A stretch of 46,825 bases of DNA from an uncultured Lachnospiraceae bacterium (lineage in GTDB: Bacteria > Bacillota > Clostridia > Lachnospirales > Lachnospiraceae): positions 1-46,825 of the forward strand of contig CALWRE010000042.1 of the NCBI GenBank assembly GCA_944383835.1. The letters run 5' to 3'. The notes under the pieces are model-generated. The model was given only the letters and a program-made list of their open reading frames with translations. It had not been told where the DNA came from and searched no databases. Of this stretch, positions 7,169 through 15,869 are shown one piece after another (the first letter of the stretch is position 1; the number at the start of each line of letters is the position of its first letter). The position numbers and the translations under genes are program-made.

Positions 7169-10100
7169 ATGAGAGTAAAACAATGGATGAAAAAAGTGCT
7201 GTGTGTGACGTTGGTCTGGATTATGGCCTTCAGTCTTACGTCGGGAGCGCCGGCCGCTCCTGCCTGGGCTCTGGCCGCAGAAACGGAGTCCCTGACGGCG
7301 GAACCAGAATCCCTGGCAGAGGAAACGGCGGGAGAAACGCAGGCGGAGACGTCCTCGGCGGCTGGCTCCCAAGGGGCGGAGGGTTTTTCGGGACCGGCGG
7401 AGGAATATCGGCAGCTCTTTGACAGGCTGGGAGCGGATGTGCTGCGCTTTTACTGGCAGATTTATGAGGAGGAAATAGGGGCGCAGCTGGCGGAGGAGGA
7501 GTATCAGAGGCTGGAGGCCTATGTGGAGGAGAGGGCGGTCGAGCGCGTTTCTCCCCAGGCCCAGCCTTCCATCGAAGGGGAAGGATCCGCTGGGATTTCT
7601 GCCGGGATCTCTCCCGGAGGGGAAGCAGAAAGCTCTCCGGCTCTCCGCCTGCAGACGGCGCGGAATGAGAACTCCGGCTCCTACCAGGGAACCAGCGGCA
7701 TGCACACTCTGGGCAATGGCGTCAACCTGGCGACCCTGGGGCGAAACGGCAAGGATGTATGGATGGTGACCCTGGACGGGGAGACGGCATTCTGCATGGA
7801 CATGGAGCTTCTGGCCCATTCGGGCAACACCTATGTCCGAACGGGAACCACCGATGATTCGGTGATTCGCCGGGCCGTAGCCTATTATGAGATTACCAAC
7901 CCGACCTCTTCCGGCTATGAATACGCGCAGCTGTATATCTGGTGCGGCGGGGACAGGGATACGTTTGTGCGGACGATGTTTGAGTACGGATTATCAAAAT
8001 ATAACAGTTCCCTTTATTCGCCGCAGAAGCTGCTGAGCATGAGCTTAGGAGAGATGAATCAGGAATTGAACCGGCTGGATGCGGCCTTTGCGACTTCCCT
8101 GGGCCAGGCCTGCCAGGACATTGAAAACCAGAACACGCAGGGGCTGGCCGCCGTGTATGTCTTCCACGGGCCTTCGGGCTACCAGCGTTTTGCCACCCTT
8201 TATCAGGGCGTATGGACGGAGGAAGGGGAAACGCCGGAGCCGGAACCGGAACCGGGGCCGGAGCCGCGGTTTGCCTCGGTTTCGGCCACAGCCTCCGCCC
8301 AGGTAAGCTATGAGGCTGCCGTGGTCAAGACGGACGCCCAGACGGGGCAGGCCCTGGAAGGAGTCGTTTTTGCCGTGTACCGCGACGGCGTTTATCAGCA
8401 GGAGGTGACGACGGGGCAGGACGGAAGGGCTGTGTACCGCGACAGCGAGGTTCTGGAAACCCGGTCGGACGAGATAGGCTATTGCTCCAATTTTGATGAG
8501 CTGGACGAGGAGGCACAGGAGCAGATTACCGGCTGCCGCAGCGAAGGGGAGGCCAGGGAGACGGCCCAGAGGCAGGCGGACGAGAGGCTGGGGGCGATGA
8601 AGAACGCGGCCAGCCATACCTATGCCTTTGTGGAGGTGAAGGCAAGGGACGGCTATTATCTGGATTCGGAGAGCAGCCAGACGGAAATGACGGTAAAGGC
8701 GGACGGCAAGGGGGAGGAATCCCTGACCAATTGGATTACCCTGGGCGAAATCCGCCTGCAAAAGCAGGATCTGGAGGCGGAGGCAGTGACCGGCCAGGGA
8801 ACCGCCTCTCTGGAAGGGGCGATATACGATCTGTATGTGGGAGACCAGGATATCCGGCATCCGGATGGAAAGACCGGAACAGCCGTTTATCATGGGACAG
8901 TCTATGAGAACGGAAAATGGGTAGAGCGGGATATCGCCCTGACAGCGGGAACCCTGGCGGCCTCCGCCCGGATTGAGAACGGGGAGCTGACCTTTACCGG
9001 TCTATACTTAGGAAATTATGTAATACGCGAGAGAGCAAAGCAGACTGTGACGGTGAAGGCGGCGGATCTCTACGGACAGGAGGTCGCGGAGACCAGGGCC
9101 CTGTCCTACGCGAAAGGCTATCTCTGCGACCCGCAGTCCCATTCGATTTCCCTCTCCTGGCCGGGAGAGGACTATGAGCTGGAGCGGGCCGTCTATCCGG
9201 GTCAGACGGGGAGCGTTTCGGAAACGGTGCATGTAACGGAAACGGCGGCCTGTATAAGCCGGGAACAGGTTATCAAATCCTCCTTCCGCCTGTCTAAGCT
9301 GCAGGCGAATGATGAGACGGACGGAACGGGGCTGATATCTTTGTCGGGAGCTGGCTTTACCGTTTACCGGACGGATGCGCTGAGCCGGGCCGGGCAGTTC
9401 ACCCAGGGGGAGGACGGCCTCTACGAACTCTCGTCGATTCTGGCGGCCTATGTCAATGAAGCATATACGGATCAGGCTGCAAAGTACGATTTTTCCGGGG
9501 AAACGGAGGCCGTGGCGGTTTTATACGCCGAAGAGGAGGAAGCGGCCGCTTATAATCAGACCCTGGCCCAGGGAGAGAATGGAACCGGCAAAGGCCTGGT
9601 GCCCACGGGGACCTCGGGCGAATATCTTCTTAGCGAGCTTTTTACCAATGAAAACGGGGTGATTCAGTCCCCCCTTCTGCCCTATGGGCAGTATCTGGTG
9701 GTGGAGACGACGGTTCCCGACGATCGTTTTGTGGTGGAGCCCTTTTTGGTGACGGTGGACGAGAATTCGCCTAGCCTCCTGCATCAGCCGGTGGTCTATC
9801 TGCTGGACGAGGCCTTTGAGGCTTATCTGAAAATCGTGAAGACGGACGCCGACACGGGCCTTTCCGTCCTTCGTTCCGGCACTTCCTACCGGATCTGGGA
9901 TCTGGAACAGGAGCGCTATGTTACCCAGCGTGTGCAGCAGAGCGGCAGCCTGGAGAGGACGGAGGTTTTTGAGACCGATGAAGAGGGAGTCTTGATTCTG
10001 GCGGAGCGCCTGCCAGCCGGGAGCTACCGTTTGGAGGAGGTGAGTGCCCCGGAGGGATTTTATAATGGGTGGGCGGCCGAACAGGAAGGGGCGGCGACCT

Positions 10101-12604
10101 TCCGGATATCGACGGGACGGGCCTATGCGGCCACCGGCGAGCAGACTGCGGATGGAAGGGATATTGTGGTAATCGAGGAAAAGTACGCGAACCGGGAGAC
10201 GAGAGGAAGGCTTACAATCCGCAAAGAGGGAGAGATTCTCACCGGATACGAGGACGGCCGCTTTGTCTATGAGACAGTTCCTTTGGCCGGCGCGGTTTTC
10301 GAGATTCGGGCGGCGGAGGATATCCGCACCCAGGATCTCCAGGAAGAGGCAGACGGCAGCCCCGCTCTCTGGTATGCGGAGGGGGAGCTGGTTGCTTCTG
10401 TGATAACCGGGGCAGAGGGGCAGGCCGAGGAAATCATTCCAGCCGGGGATCATCCCATTACCCGCGTGATCTATGAGGGAAAAGAGGGGGAGGTCAGCCT
10501 CATCCTGCCGCTGGGGAAGTATCAGGTGACGGAAACCCAGGCTCCCTATGGCTTTGCCCTGGACCCGGATCCGGTACTGGTGGAGTTTGCCTGGGACGGG
10601 CAGGAGAAGGAGTTCGTCTATAACCGCTATTGCGAGAGCCAGTCCCAGGACGGCTCCATTACCTTTACCAACCGCAGGGTGAAAACGGAACAGAAAGAAG
10701 GCAGCGGAATTCTCGGAATCGGCCTGTTCAAGGAGGATGCGGATACGAAAGAGCCGGTGGCCGGAGCGGTGTACGGCCTGTATACGATGGACGATATCTA
10801 CAGCAGCGAAGGAGAGGTGATTCTCCAGGCAGGGGAGCTTCTGGCCGTGAGCGAGGCGACCGATGCGCAAGGCTTCGCCGGATTTCCCGTGGACGTCCCT
10901 GTCCGCGCCCAGGAGTGGGCCGAGGGGGAACCGCTTAATTCGGGCCGCTACGTTCTGCGGGAGGAGGAAAGCCCGGACGGCTATCTGCTGAATCCCGAGG
11001 AGATTGTGGTGGAATTCCTCTATCAGGGGCAGGAGAAGGAATGGGTTTTCACTGCGGGAAGGGGAACCGATGAAAAGACCGAGATCCAGGTATCGAAGCG
11101 GGATATCGCCGGAGACGAGGAGCTGCCAGGCTGTGAAATGCAGATTTTAGAGGAAAGAATCACAGAGAACGGGGAAAGGGGCGAAGAGCTGGTCTTGTCG
11201 TGGGTGAGCGGCGAAGAGCCGAAAACCGTGCAGGGGCTGAAGCTGTGCGGAGAAGGAAGGGAAACCGTCTATATCCTGCGGGAAAGCAGGCCGGCGGAGG
11301 GCTACGCGACGGCCGAGGAGATCCGTTTCCGTCTGTGGCAGACGGAGGATGCGGACGGAAGGCCGGCGGTGCGGACAGAGGTCTGGACGGCTCAGGGCGG
11401 AAGCGATGCCTTTGGCTATCTTTTAGCCCCGTCCGCCGCAGCCATGGAAACGGATAAGGAAGGAGCGGCAGAAGATACGGAAGAGAACCTGGAAGAGAAT
11501 ATGGAAGGAACGGAGGCGGAAATTCTGGCTGCCTGGAGGATAACGGGCGGCGTACTGGTCATTGAGATCGGCCCGGAGGCCACGGCCGCCCAGCTGGAAC
11601 AGATTTTGACGGAAGAACGCTTTGCCGGGCTTTCCTTCCGGGAGGTCTGCGTACAGGGTAATCGGGAGGACCTGGCTGTGGAAATCTTTCCGGAGAACCG
11701 CACGGAGGAAGTGCCGGAGACAGAGGTTTCCTGGAGCTGGCAGGAAGCGGCGGACAACACGGTGGTGATGTACAACGAAAGGACGAAGGGCCGTATTGAA
11801 AAACTGGACTGCCTGACCGGACAGCCGGTGGAAGGGGCGGTTCTCGCCCTGCTGGATGCACAAGGAAAGGTGGCAGAGCAGTGGGTTACGGAGGGAAAAA
11901 GCCATGAGATTGCAGGCCTGAGCCCCGGAACCTATACGCTGACCGAAATCGCCGCCCCTCCTGGAAGCAGCTATTCGGTGATGGAGCCGGTTCGCTTTAC
12001 AGTAGCGGATACGCAAGGGCTGTGGCAGCTCACTGTCCTGGAGGACCATATCCGCTTTACCGTGGATAAAATCGACGGGGAGACCGGGGAGAGCCTGGCC
12101 GGGGCAGTCCTCCGGCTCTCCTACCTGGGGCCGGAGGAGGCGGCGGATGCCGCAGCGGAAACGGCCGGAGCCGAAGAAGGGATTTCCGATATTGCGGAGG
12201 AAACCGCGGGCCATGCGGAAGAATGGAGCCAGGAATTTACGACCGATGGAGCGCCTCTCCTTTTTGAAAACATGCTGCCGGGGCGCTACTGCCTGACGGA
12301 GCTTTCCGCTCCCGCCGGATACGAGATGGCTCCTCCGATGGAATTTGTCGTGACCGACAGCCGGCAGACGCAAGAATTTGTTCTGGAAAACAGCCGGATC
12401 GTCACCGTGAGAACCGGAGAGCCGGCGCCGGAGGAACCGGGCGGTTCTGGGGAGCCGGAAGTGCCCGAGACGGCCGAGCAGACGGAGACGGGGGATTCTT
12501 CCTTTGACGCCCTTGGCGTCTGGATTGCCTTGTCTGTGGTTTGTCTGGCTTTGCTGGCGGCAGGGCTTATCGCCTTGCGGGGGAAACGGAGAGAATTCCC
12601 TTAA
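7169..12604 (+). CDS. giant surface adhesin with thioester domain and SpaA/Cna-B-like repeats
   Basis: 1811 residues. Signal peptide 1-37 (cleavage near PAWALA). Residues 77-122 repeat the FYWxxYExE module of the preceding lipoprotein. A thioester-type (TQXA-like) domain at about 165-330 has Cys209 (AFCMDMEL) and Gln254 (AQLYIWCGGD), the pair expected to form the internal bond. Then come roughly eight or nine prealbumin-like SpaA/Cna-B domains, each with a D-x-x-TG-x-x-LxGAxF-type start and a GxYxLxExxAPxGY-type end. A Glu-rich linker lies near 1430-1450. The C-terminus has a helix (about 1781-1803) and a basic tail (RGKRRE), but only TETGD (1772-1776) stands where LPXTG would be. It probably covalently grips host or diet ligands. 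No sortase gene is in the window. Confidence 0.85.
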   Translation: MRVKQWMKKVLCVTLVWIMAFSLTSGAPAAPAWALAAETESLTAEPESLAEETAGETQAETSSAAGSQGAEGFSGPAEEYRQLFDRLGADVLRFYWQIYEEEIGAQLAEEEYQRLEAYVEERAVERVSPQAQPSIEGEGSAGISAGISPGGEAESSPALRLQTARNENSGSYQGTSGMHTLGNGVNLATLGRNGKDVWMVTLDGETAFCMDMELLAHSGNTYVRTGTTDDSVIRRAVAYYEITNPTSSGYEYAQLYIWCGGDRDTFVRTMFEYGLSKYNSSLYSPQKLLSMSLGEMNQELNRLDAAFATSLGQACQDIENQNTQGLAAVYVFHGPSGYQRFATLYQGVWTEEGETPEPEPEPGPEPRFASVSATASAQVSYEAAVVKTDAQTGQALEGVVFAVYRDGVYQQEVTTGQDGRAVYRDSEVLETRSDEIGYCSNFDELDEEAQEQITGCRSEGEARETAQRQADERLGAMKNAASHTYAFVEVKARDGYYLDSESSQTEMTVKADGKGEESLTNWITLGEIRLQKQDLEAEAVTGQGTASLEGAIYDLYVGDQDIRHPDGKTGTAVYHGTVYENGKWVERDIALTAGTLAASARIENGELTFTGLYLGNYVIRERAKQTVTVKAADLYGQEVAETRALSYAKGYLCDPQSHSISLSWPGEDYELERAVYPGQTGSVSETVHVTETAACISREQVIKSSFRLSKLQANDETDGTGLISLSGAGFTVYRTDALSRAGQFTQGEDGLYELSSILAAYVNEAYTDQAAKYDFSGETEAVAVLYAEEEEAAAYNQTLAQGENGTGKGLVPTGTSGEYLLSELFTNENGVIQSPLLPYGQYLVVETTVPDDRFVVEPFLVTVDENSPSLLHQPVVYLLDEAFEAYLKIVKTDADTGLSVLRSGTSYRIWDLEQERYVTQRVQQSGSLERTEVFETDEEGVLILAERLPAGSYRLEEVSAPEGFYNGWAAEQEGAATFRISTGRAYAATGEQTADGRDIVVIEEKYANRETRGRLTIRKEGEILTGYEDGRFVYETVPLAGAVFEIRAAEDIRTQDLQEEADGSPALWYAEGELVASVITGAEGQAEEIIPAGDHPITRVIYEGKEGEVSLILPLGKYQVTETQAPYGFALDPDPVLVEFAWDGQEKEFVYNRYCESQSQDGSITFTNRRVKTEQKEGSGILGIGLFKEDADTKEPVAGAVYGLYTMDDIYSSEGEVILQAGELLAVSEATDAQGFAGFPVDVPVRAQEWAEGEPLNSGRYVLREEESPDGYLLNPEEIVVEFLYQGQEKEWVFTAGRGTDEKTEIQVSKRDIAGDEELPGCEMQILEERITENGERGEELVLSWVSGEEPKTVQGLKLCGEGRETVYILRESRPAEGYATAEEIRFRLWQTEDADGRPAVRTEVWTAQGGSDAFGYLLAPSAAAMETDKEGAAEDTEENLEENMEGTEAEILAAWRITGGVLVIEIGPEATAAQLEQILTEERFAGLSFREVCVQGNREDLAVEIFPENRTEEVPETEVSWSWQEAADNTVVMYNERTKGRIEKLDCLTGQPVEGAVLALLDAQGKVAEQWVTEGKSHEIAGLSPGTYTLTEIAAPPGSSYSVMEPVRFTVADTQGLWQLTVLEDHIRFTVDKIDGETGESLAGAVLRLSYLGPEEAADAAAETAGAEEGISDIAEETAGHAEEWSQEFTTDGAPLLFENMLPGRYCLTELSAPAGYEMAPPMEFVVTDSRQTQEFVLENSRIVTVRTGEPAPEEPGGSGEPEVPETAEQTETGDSSFDALGVWIALSVVCLALLAAGLIALRGKRREFP

Positions 12605-12611
12605 ATTTTGG

Positions 12612-12640
12612 TTGACCGTCCTGTCATTCTGAGATACTAT
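12612..12640 (+). promoter_or_regulatory. SigA promoter of the sugar-nucleotide cluster
   Basis: -35 TTGACC (12612-12617), 17-bp spacer, -10 TACTAT (12635-12640). It is placed 55 bp before the nucleotidyltransferase ATG and would drive the three-gene cluster. Confidence 0.7.
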
Positions 12641-12694
12641 TAAGGGAGGGAGAAGGAATCCCGACAAAACTGAAAACATGAAGGAGGTCATATC

Positions 12695-13618
12695 ATGAAA
12701 AAACCGGTACTGGTTATTATGGCGGCGGGGATGGGAAGCCGCTATGGGGGGCTGAAGCAGATTGATCCGGTGGATGACTATGGTCACATTATTATTGATT
12801 TTTCCATCTTTGATGCCAAGAGGGCAGGATTTGAAAAGGTAATATTCATTATTAAAAAAGAGAATGAAAAAGACTTCATGGACGCCATTGGCCGTCGTAT
12901 TGCCAAACAGATCGAGGTCGATTATGCGTTCCAGGATCTTCACGATCTGCCGGAGGGCTATTCGGTGCCGGAGGGCCGGGTGAAGCCCTGGGGAACCGCC
13001 CAGGCTGTGATGGCCTGCAAGGGCAAGATTGACGGCCCCTTTGCCGTTATCAATGCCGACGATTATTACGGCGCCCACGCTTTCCAGACCATCTATGACT
13101 ATCTGGTGGAGCATGGAGAAGAGGAGAAGCACTGCGCCATGGTCGGCTATGTGCTGAAAAACACCCTCAGCGAGAACGGCCATGTGGCTCGCGGCGTCTG
13201 CGTGACGGATGAGAGGGATCACCTGGTGGAGATCAACGAGAGAACCCGCATTATTAAGACGGAGACGGGAGCAGCCTACACGGAAGATGACGGACAGACC
13301 TGGGTGGATATCTCTCCCCAGAGCACGGTTTCGATGAACCTGTGGGGATTCGGCCCCGGCATCCTCAAGGTGCTGGAGGATGGATTCCCGGAGTTTTTGG
13401 ACAAGAACCTGCCGGTGAACCCGATGAAGTGCGAATATCTGCTGCCCACGAAGATCGGCGAGCTGTTAAAGAAGGGCGAGCTTACCGTAGAGGTGCTGAA
13501 ATCCCTGGACAAATGGTATGGCGTCACCTATAAGGAGGACAAGGCGGAGGTGGTGAAGGCTCTGCAGGGCCTTAAGGACAGCGGTCTTTATCCGCAGAGA
13601 CTGTGGGACGAAGACTGA
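12695..13618 (+). CDS. sugar-phosphate nucleotidyltransferase
   Basis: 307 residues, NTP-transferase (GT-A like) fold. The N-terminal pyrophosphorylase motif AAGMGSRYGGLKQ is present. Further on, PWGTAQAVMAC and INADDYYG supply the metal-binding Asp region typical of enzymes joining a sugar 1-phosphate to UTP or another NTP. It lies directly before a NahK-type kinase (1-nt overlap if the internal start is used) and galE. It is therefore a good candidate for the uridylyltransferase step after hexosamine 1-phosphorylation, the job done by LnpC in bifidobacteria. It is shorter than LnpC and of a different subfamily. Substrate choice is inferred. Ribosome site GAAGGAGG. Confidence 0.8.
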   Translation: MKKPVLVIMAAGMGSRYGGLKQIDPVDDYGHIIIDFSIFDAKRAGFEKVIFIIKKENEKDFMDAIGRRIAKQIEVDYAFQDLHDLPEGYSVPEGRVKPWGTAQAVMACKGKIDGPFAVINADDYYGAHAFQTIYDYLVEHGEEEKHCAMVGYVLKNTLSENGHVARGVCVTDERDHLVEINERTRIIKTETGAAYTEDDGQTWVDISPQSTVSMNLWGFGPGILKVLEDGFPEFLDKNLPVNPMKCEYLLPTKIGELLKKGELTVEVLKSLDKWYGVTYKEDKAEVVKALQGLKDSGLYPQRLWDED

Positions 13619-14733
13619 TGGCAGATTACGATTACAGGAAGTATATAGAGCAGTTTGCGCTGGAGGGTGAGCCGGTCAGCGCGGCTGCCTACGGCAACGG
13701 CCATATCAACGATACCTGCCTGGTGACGACGGCCTGCGGCACAGAGGAGAAAAAATATATTCTTCAGCGCATCAACACGAAGATATTTCAGGATCCCCAG
13801 GGGCTGATGGAGAACATTGTCCGCGTGACGCAGTTCCTCGGGGACAAGATACGAAAGCGGGGCGGAGATCCCCGGCGGGAGACTCTCAATGTAATTCCCA
13901 CCAAAGCGGGGGAGAGCTTTTACCGCGGTGAGAAGGGGGAATGCTGGAGGATGTATCTCTTTATCGAGGGAGCCGCCAGCTTTGACCAGGTGGAAAAACC
14001 GGAGGATCTGTATCAGGGCGGTCTTGCCTTTGGCCGGTTCCAGCAGCTTCTGTCGGATTTTCCGGCCCAGACCCTTCATGAGACGATTCCGGACTTTCAC
14101 AATACGCCGAAGCGCCTGGCGGATTTTCGCCGTGCCGTGGAGGAGGATGTGTGCGGACTCGCTTCTTCCGTCCAGCCGGAGATCCGGTTTATCTTGGACC
14201 GGGAGGCCGATACCCATGTACTCACCGATATGCTGGCGGCCGGAGAGCTCCCTTTGCGGGTTACCCATAATGACACCAAATTAAACAACGTGATGATGGA
14301 TAATGTCACAGGCGAGGGAATCTGCGTCATCGATCTGGACACGGTGATGCCTGGCCTGGCTCTCAACGACTACGGCGATCTGATCCGCTTTGGCGCCAGC
14401 ACGGCGGCGGAGGATGAGAAGGATTTAAGCCGGGTATCCTGCGATCTTGCTTTTGCGGACGCGTGTACCAGAGGGTTTGTCGAGGGCTGCGGCGGCAGTC
14501 TGACGGCCAATGAGCTTGCCATGCTGCCCATGGGAGCCAAGCTGATGACGCTGGAGTGCGGCATGCGTTTCCTGGCGGATTACCTGCAGGGAGATATCTA
14601 TTTCAAGGTTCATTACGAGGGCCAAAATCTCGACCGCTGCCGGACGCAGCTGAAGCTGGTGCAGGATATGGAAGAGAAGTGGGCGCAGCTTAAGCAAATC
14701 GTATCAAAGTATGCCGGAGCCGGCCGCGGCTGA
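13618..14733 (+). CDS. nahK: NahK-like N-acetylhexosamine 1-kinase (phosphotransferase family)
   Basis: 371 residues from the ATG that shares its A with the upstream stop (TGATG); an in-frame ATG at 13603 would add five residues. It belongs to the APH-like kinases: VTHNDTKLNNVMMD carries the catalytic Asp and metal Asn, and CVIDLDTVMPG the second metal site. Many stretches (GNGHINDTCLVTT, LRVTHNDTKLNN, RFGASTAAEDEKDLS, MECGMRFLADYLQGDIYF-like) closely resemble my memory of Bifidobacterium longum NahK. NahK phosphorylates GlcNAc and GalNAc at C1. Position between a nucleotidyltransferase and galE supports salvage of free HexNAc. Family is strong; exact sugar is inferred. Confidence 0.82.
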   Translation: MADYDYRKYIEQFALEGEPVSAAAYGNGHINDTCLVTTACGTEEKKYILQRINTKIFQDPQGLMENIVRVTQFLGDKIRKRGGDPRRETLNVIPTKAGESFYRGEKGECWRMYLFIEGAASFDQVEKPEDLYQGGLAFGRFQQLLSDFPAQTLHETIPDFHNTPKRLADFRRAVEEDVCGLASSVQPEIRFILDREADTHVLTDMLAAGELPLRVTHNDTKLNNVMMDNVTGEGICVIDLDTVMPGLALNDYGDLIRFGASTAAEDEKDLSRVSCDLAFADACTRGFVEGCGGSLTANELAMLPMGAKLMTLECGMRFLADYLQGDIYFKVHYEGQNLDRCRTQLKLVQDMEEKWAQLKQIVSKYAGAGRG

Positions 14734-14760
14734 TTTCCGGCAAGGATAGGAGGATATATT

Positions 14761-15777
14761 ATGTCCATACTGGTTACCGGCGGGGCCGGATACATTGGAA
14801 GCCATACCTGTGTGGAGCTGCTACATGCGGGCTACGAGGTGGTGGTGGTTGACAACCTGTATAACGCCAGCCGAGAGTCCTTAAAGAGAGTGGAGGAGAT
14901 TACCGGGAAGTCCCTGACTTTTTACGAGGCCGACATCCTGGACCGGGATAAGATGAACGAAATCTTTGACCGGGAAGACATCGACTCGGTGATTCATTTC
15001 GCCGGCCTGAAGGCGGTGGGCGAGTCGGTGGCAAAGCCTCTGGAATACTATTATAATAATATTACCGGCACTCTGGTTCTCTGCGATGTAATGCGCCGGC
15101 ATGGGGTGAAGAACATTGTATTCAGCTCTTCGGCCACGGTTTATGGGGATCCGGCCTTTGTGCCGATCACCGAGGAATGCCCCAAGGGAAAAATCACCAA
15201 TCCCTACCGCCAGACCAAGAGCATGCTGGAGCAGATTCTGACCGATCTCAATGTGGCTGACCCGGAGTGGAAGGTGATTCTGCTTCGCTATTTCAATCCC
15301 ATCGGCGCTCATGAGAGCGGGCGGATCGGAGAGGATCCCAAGGGTATCCCCAATAACCTGGTGCCCTATATCGCCCAGGTGGCGGTGGGCAAGCTGGAGC
15401 GGCTGAATGTGTTCGGCGACGACTACGATACCCCGGACGGCAACGGCGGGCGGGATTATATTCATGGGGTCGAGCTGGCAAAGGGCCATGTAAAGGCCAT
15501 CGAAAAGATAAAGGAGAGCGGCGGCGTGCAGATTTACAATCTGGGCACCGGCCGGGGCTACAGCGTTCTCGAAGTGCTTCACGCCTACGAGAAGGCCTGC
15601 GGCAAAACCCTCCCCTACGTAATCAAGCCCAGAAGACCCGGCGACATCGCCACCTGCTATGCCGATCCGGCCAAGGCGGAAAGGGAGCTGGGCTGGAAGG
15701 CCGAAAAGGGAATCGAGGAGATGTGCGCCGATTCCTGGAGATGGCAGAAGAACAATCCGGACGGCTACAACGGTTAA
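14761..15777 (+). CDS. galE: UDP-glucose/UDP-HexNAc 4-epimerase GalE
   Basis: 338 residues, extended short-chain dehydrogenase. The NAD motif [10 protein letters not shown] is at the N-terminus, with SSSATVYG and catalytic YRQTK (Tyr/Lys pair). It interconverts UDP-Glc and UDP-Gal. Residue 299 is Cys (GDIATCYAD), the position equal to Tyr299 of E. coli GalE and Cys307 of human GALE. A small residue here is known to admit UDP-GlcNAc/UDP-GalNAc, so a bifunctional enzyme is likely. It follows nahK by 27 bp with ribosome site AGGAGG and completes the salvage cluster. A hairpin overlapping the spoIVA leader lies downstream. Confidence 0.95.
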   Translation: MSILVTGGAGYIGSHTCVELLHAGYEVVVVDNLYNASRESLKRVEEITGKSLTFYEADILDRDKMNEIFDREDIDSVIHFAGLKAVGESVAKPLEYYYNNITGTLVLCDVMRRHGVKNIVFSSSATVYGDPAFVPITEECPKGKITNPYRQTKSMLEQILTDLNVADPEWKVILLRYFNPIGAHESGRIGEDPKGIPNNLVPYIAQVAVGKLERLNVFGDDYDTPDGNGGRDYIHGVELAKGHVKAIEKIKESGGVQIYNLGTGRGYSVLEVLHAYEKACGKTLPYVIKPRRPGDIATCYADPAKAERELGWKAEKGIEEMCADSWRWQKNNPDGYNG

Positions 15778-15812
15778 GCAGCCAGACCGCTGCCGGCGGG
15801 AAAGGCATAAAA

Positions 15813-15841
15813 GAATAAAGACAGACCCCCCTGCATATAGT
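15813..15841 (+). promoter_or_regulatory. SigE-like sporulation promoter of spoIVA
   Basis: -35-like GAATAAA (15813-15819), 14-bp spacer, -10-like CATATAGT (15834-15841). This resembles the Bacillus SigE pattern (KMATATT, 14-15 bp, CATACAHT). spoIVA is a SigE gene in Bacillus subtilis. Predicted start near 15848, giving a leader of about 20 nt. Confidence 0.55.
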
Positions 15842-15865
15842 TTACCAGTATAGGCAAGGGGGTCT
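15823..15865 (+). promoter_or_regulatory. fold-back hairpin covering the spoIVA ribosome site
   Basis: AGACCCCC (15823-15830) pairs perfectly with GGGGGTCT (15858-15865). An inner arm, TGCATATA with TATAGGCA (one mismatch), extends the stem. The right arm contains the spoIVA Shine-Dalgarno (AAGGGGG, 15856-15862). Transcripts entering from galE would hide the ribosome site. Transcripts from the SigE-like promoter, whose -10 lies inside the hairpin, would lack the left arm. The tail TCTTTAT is a poor U-tract, but partial termination of galE is possible. Confidence 0.6.
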
Positions 15866-15869
15866 TTAT

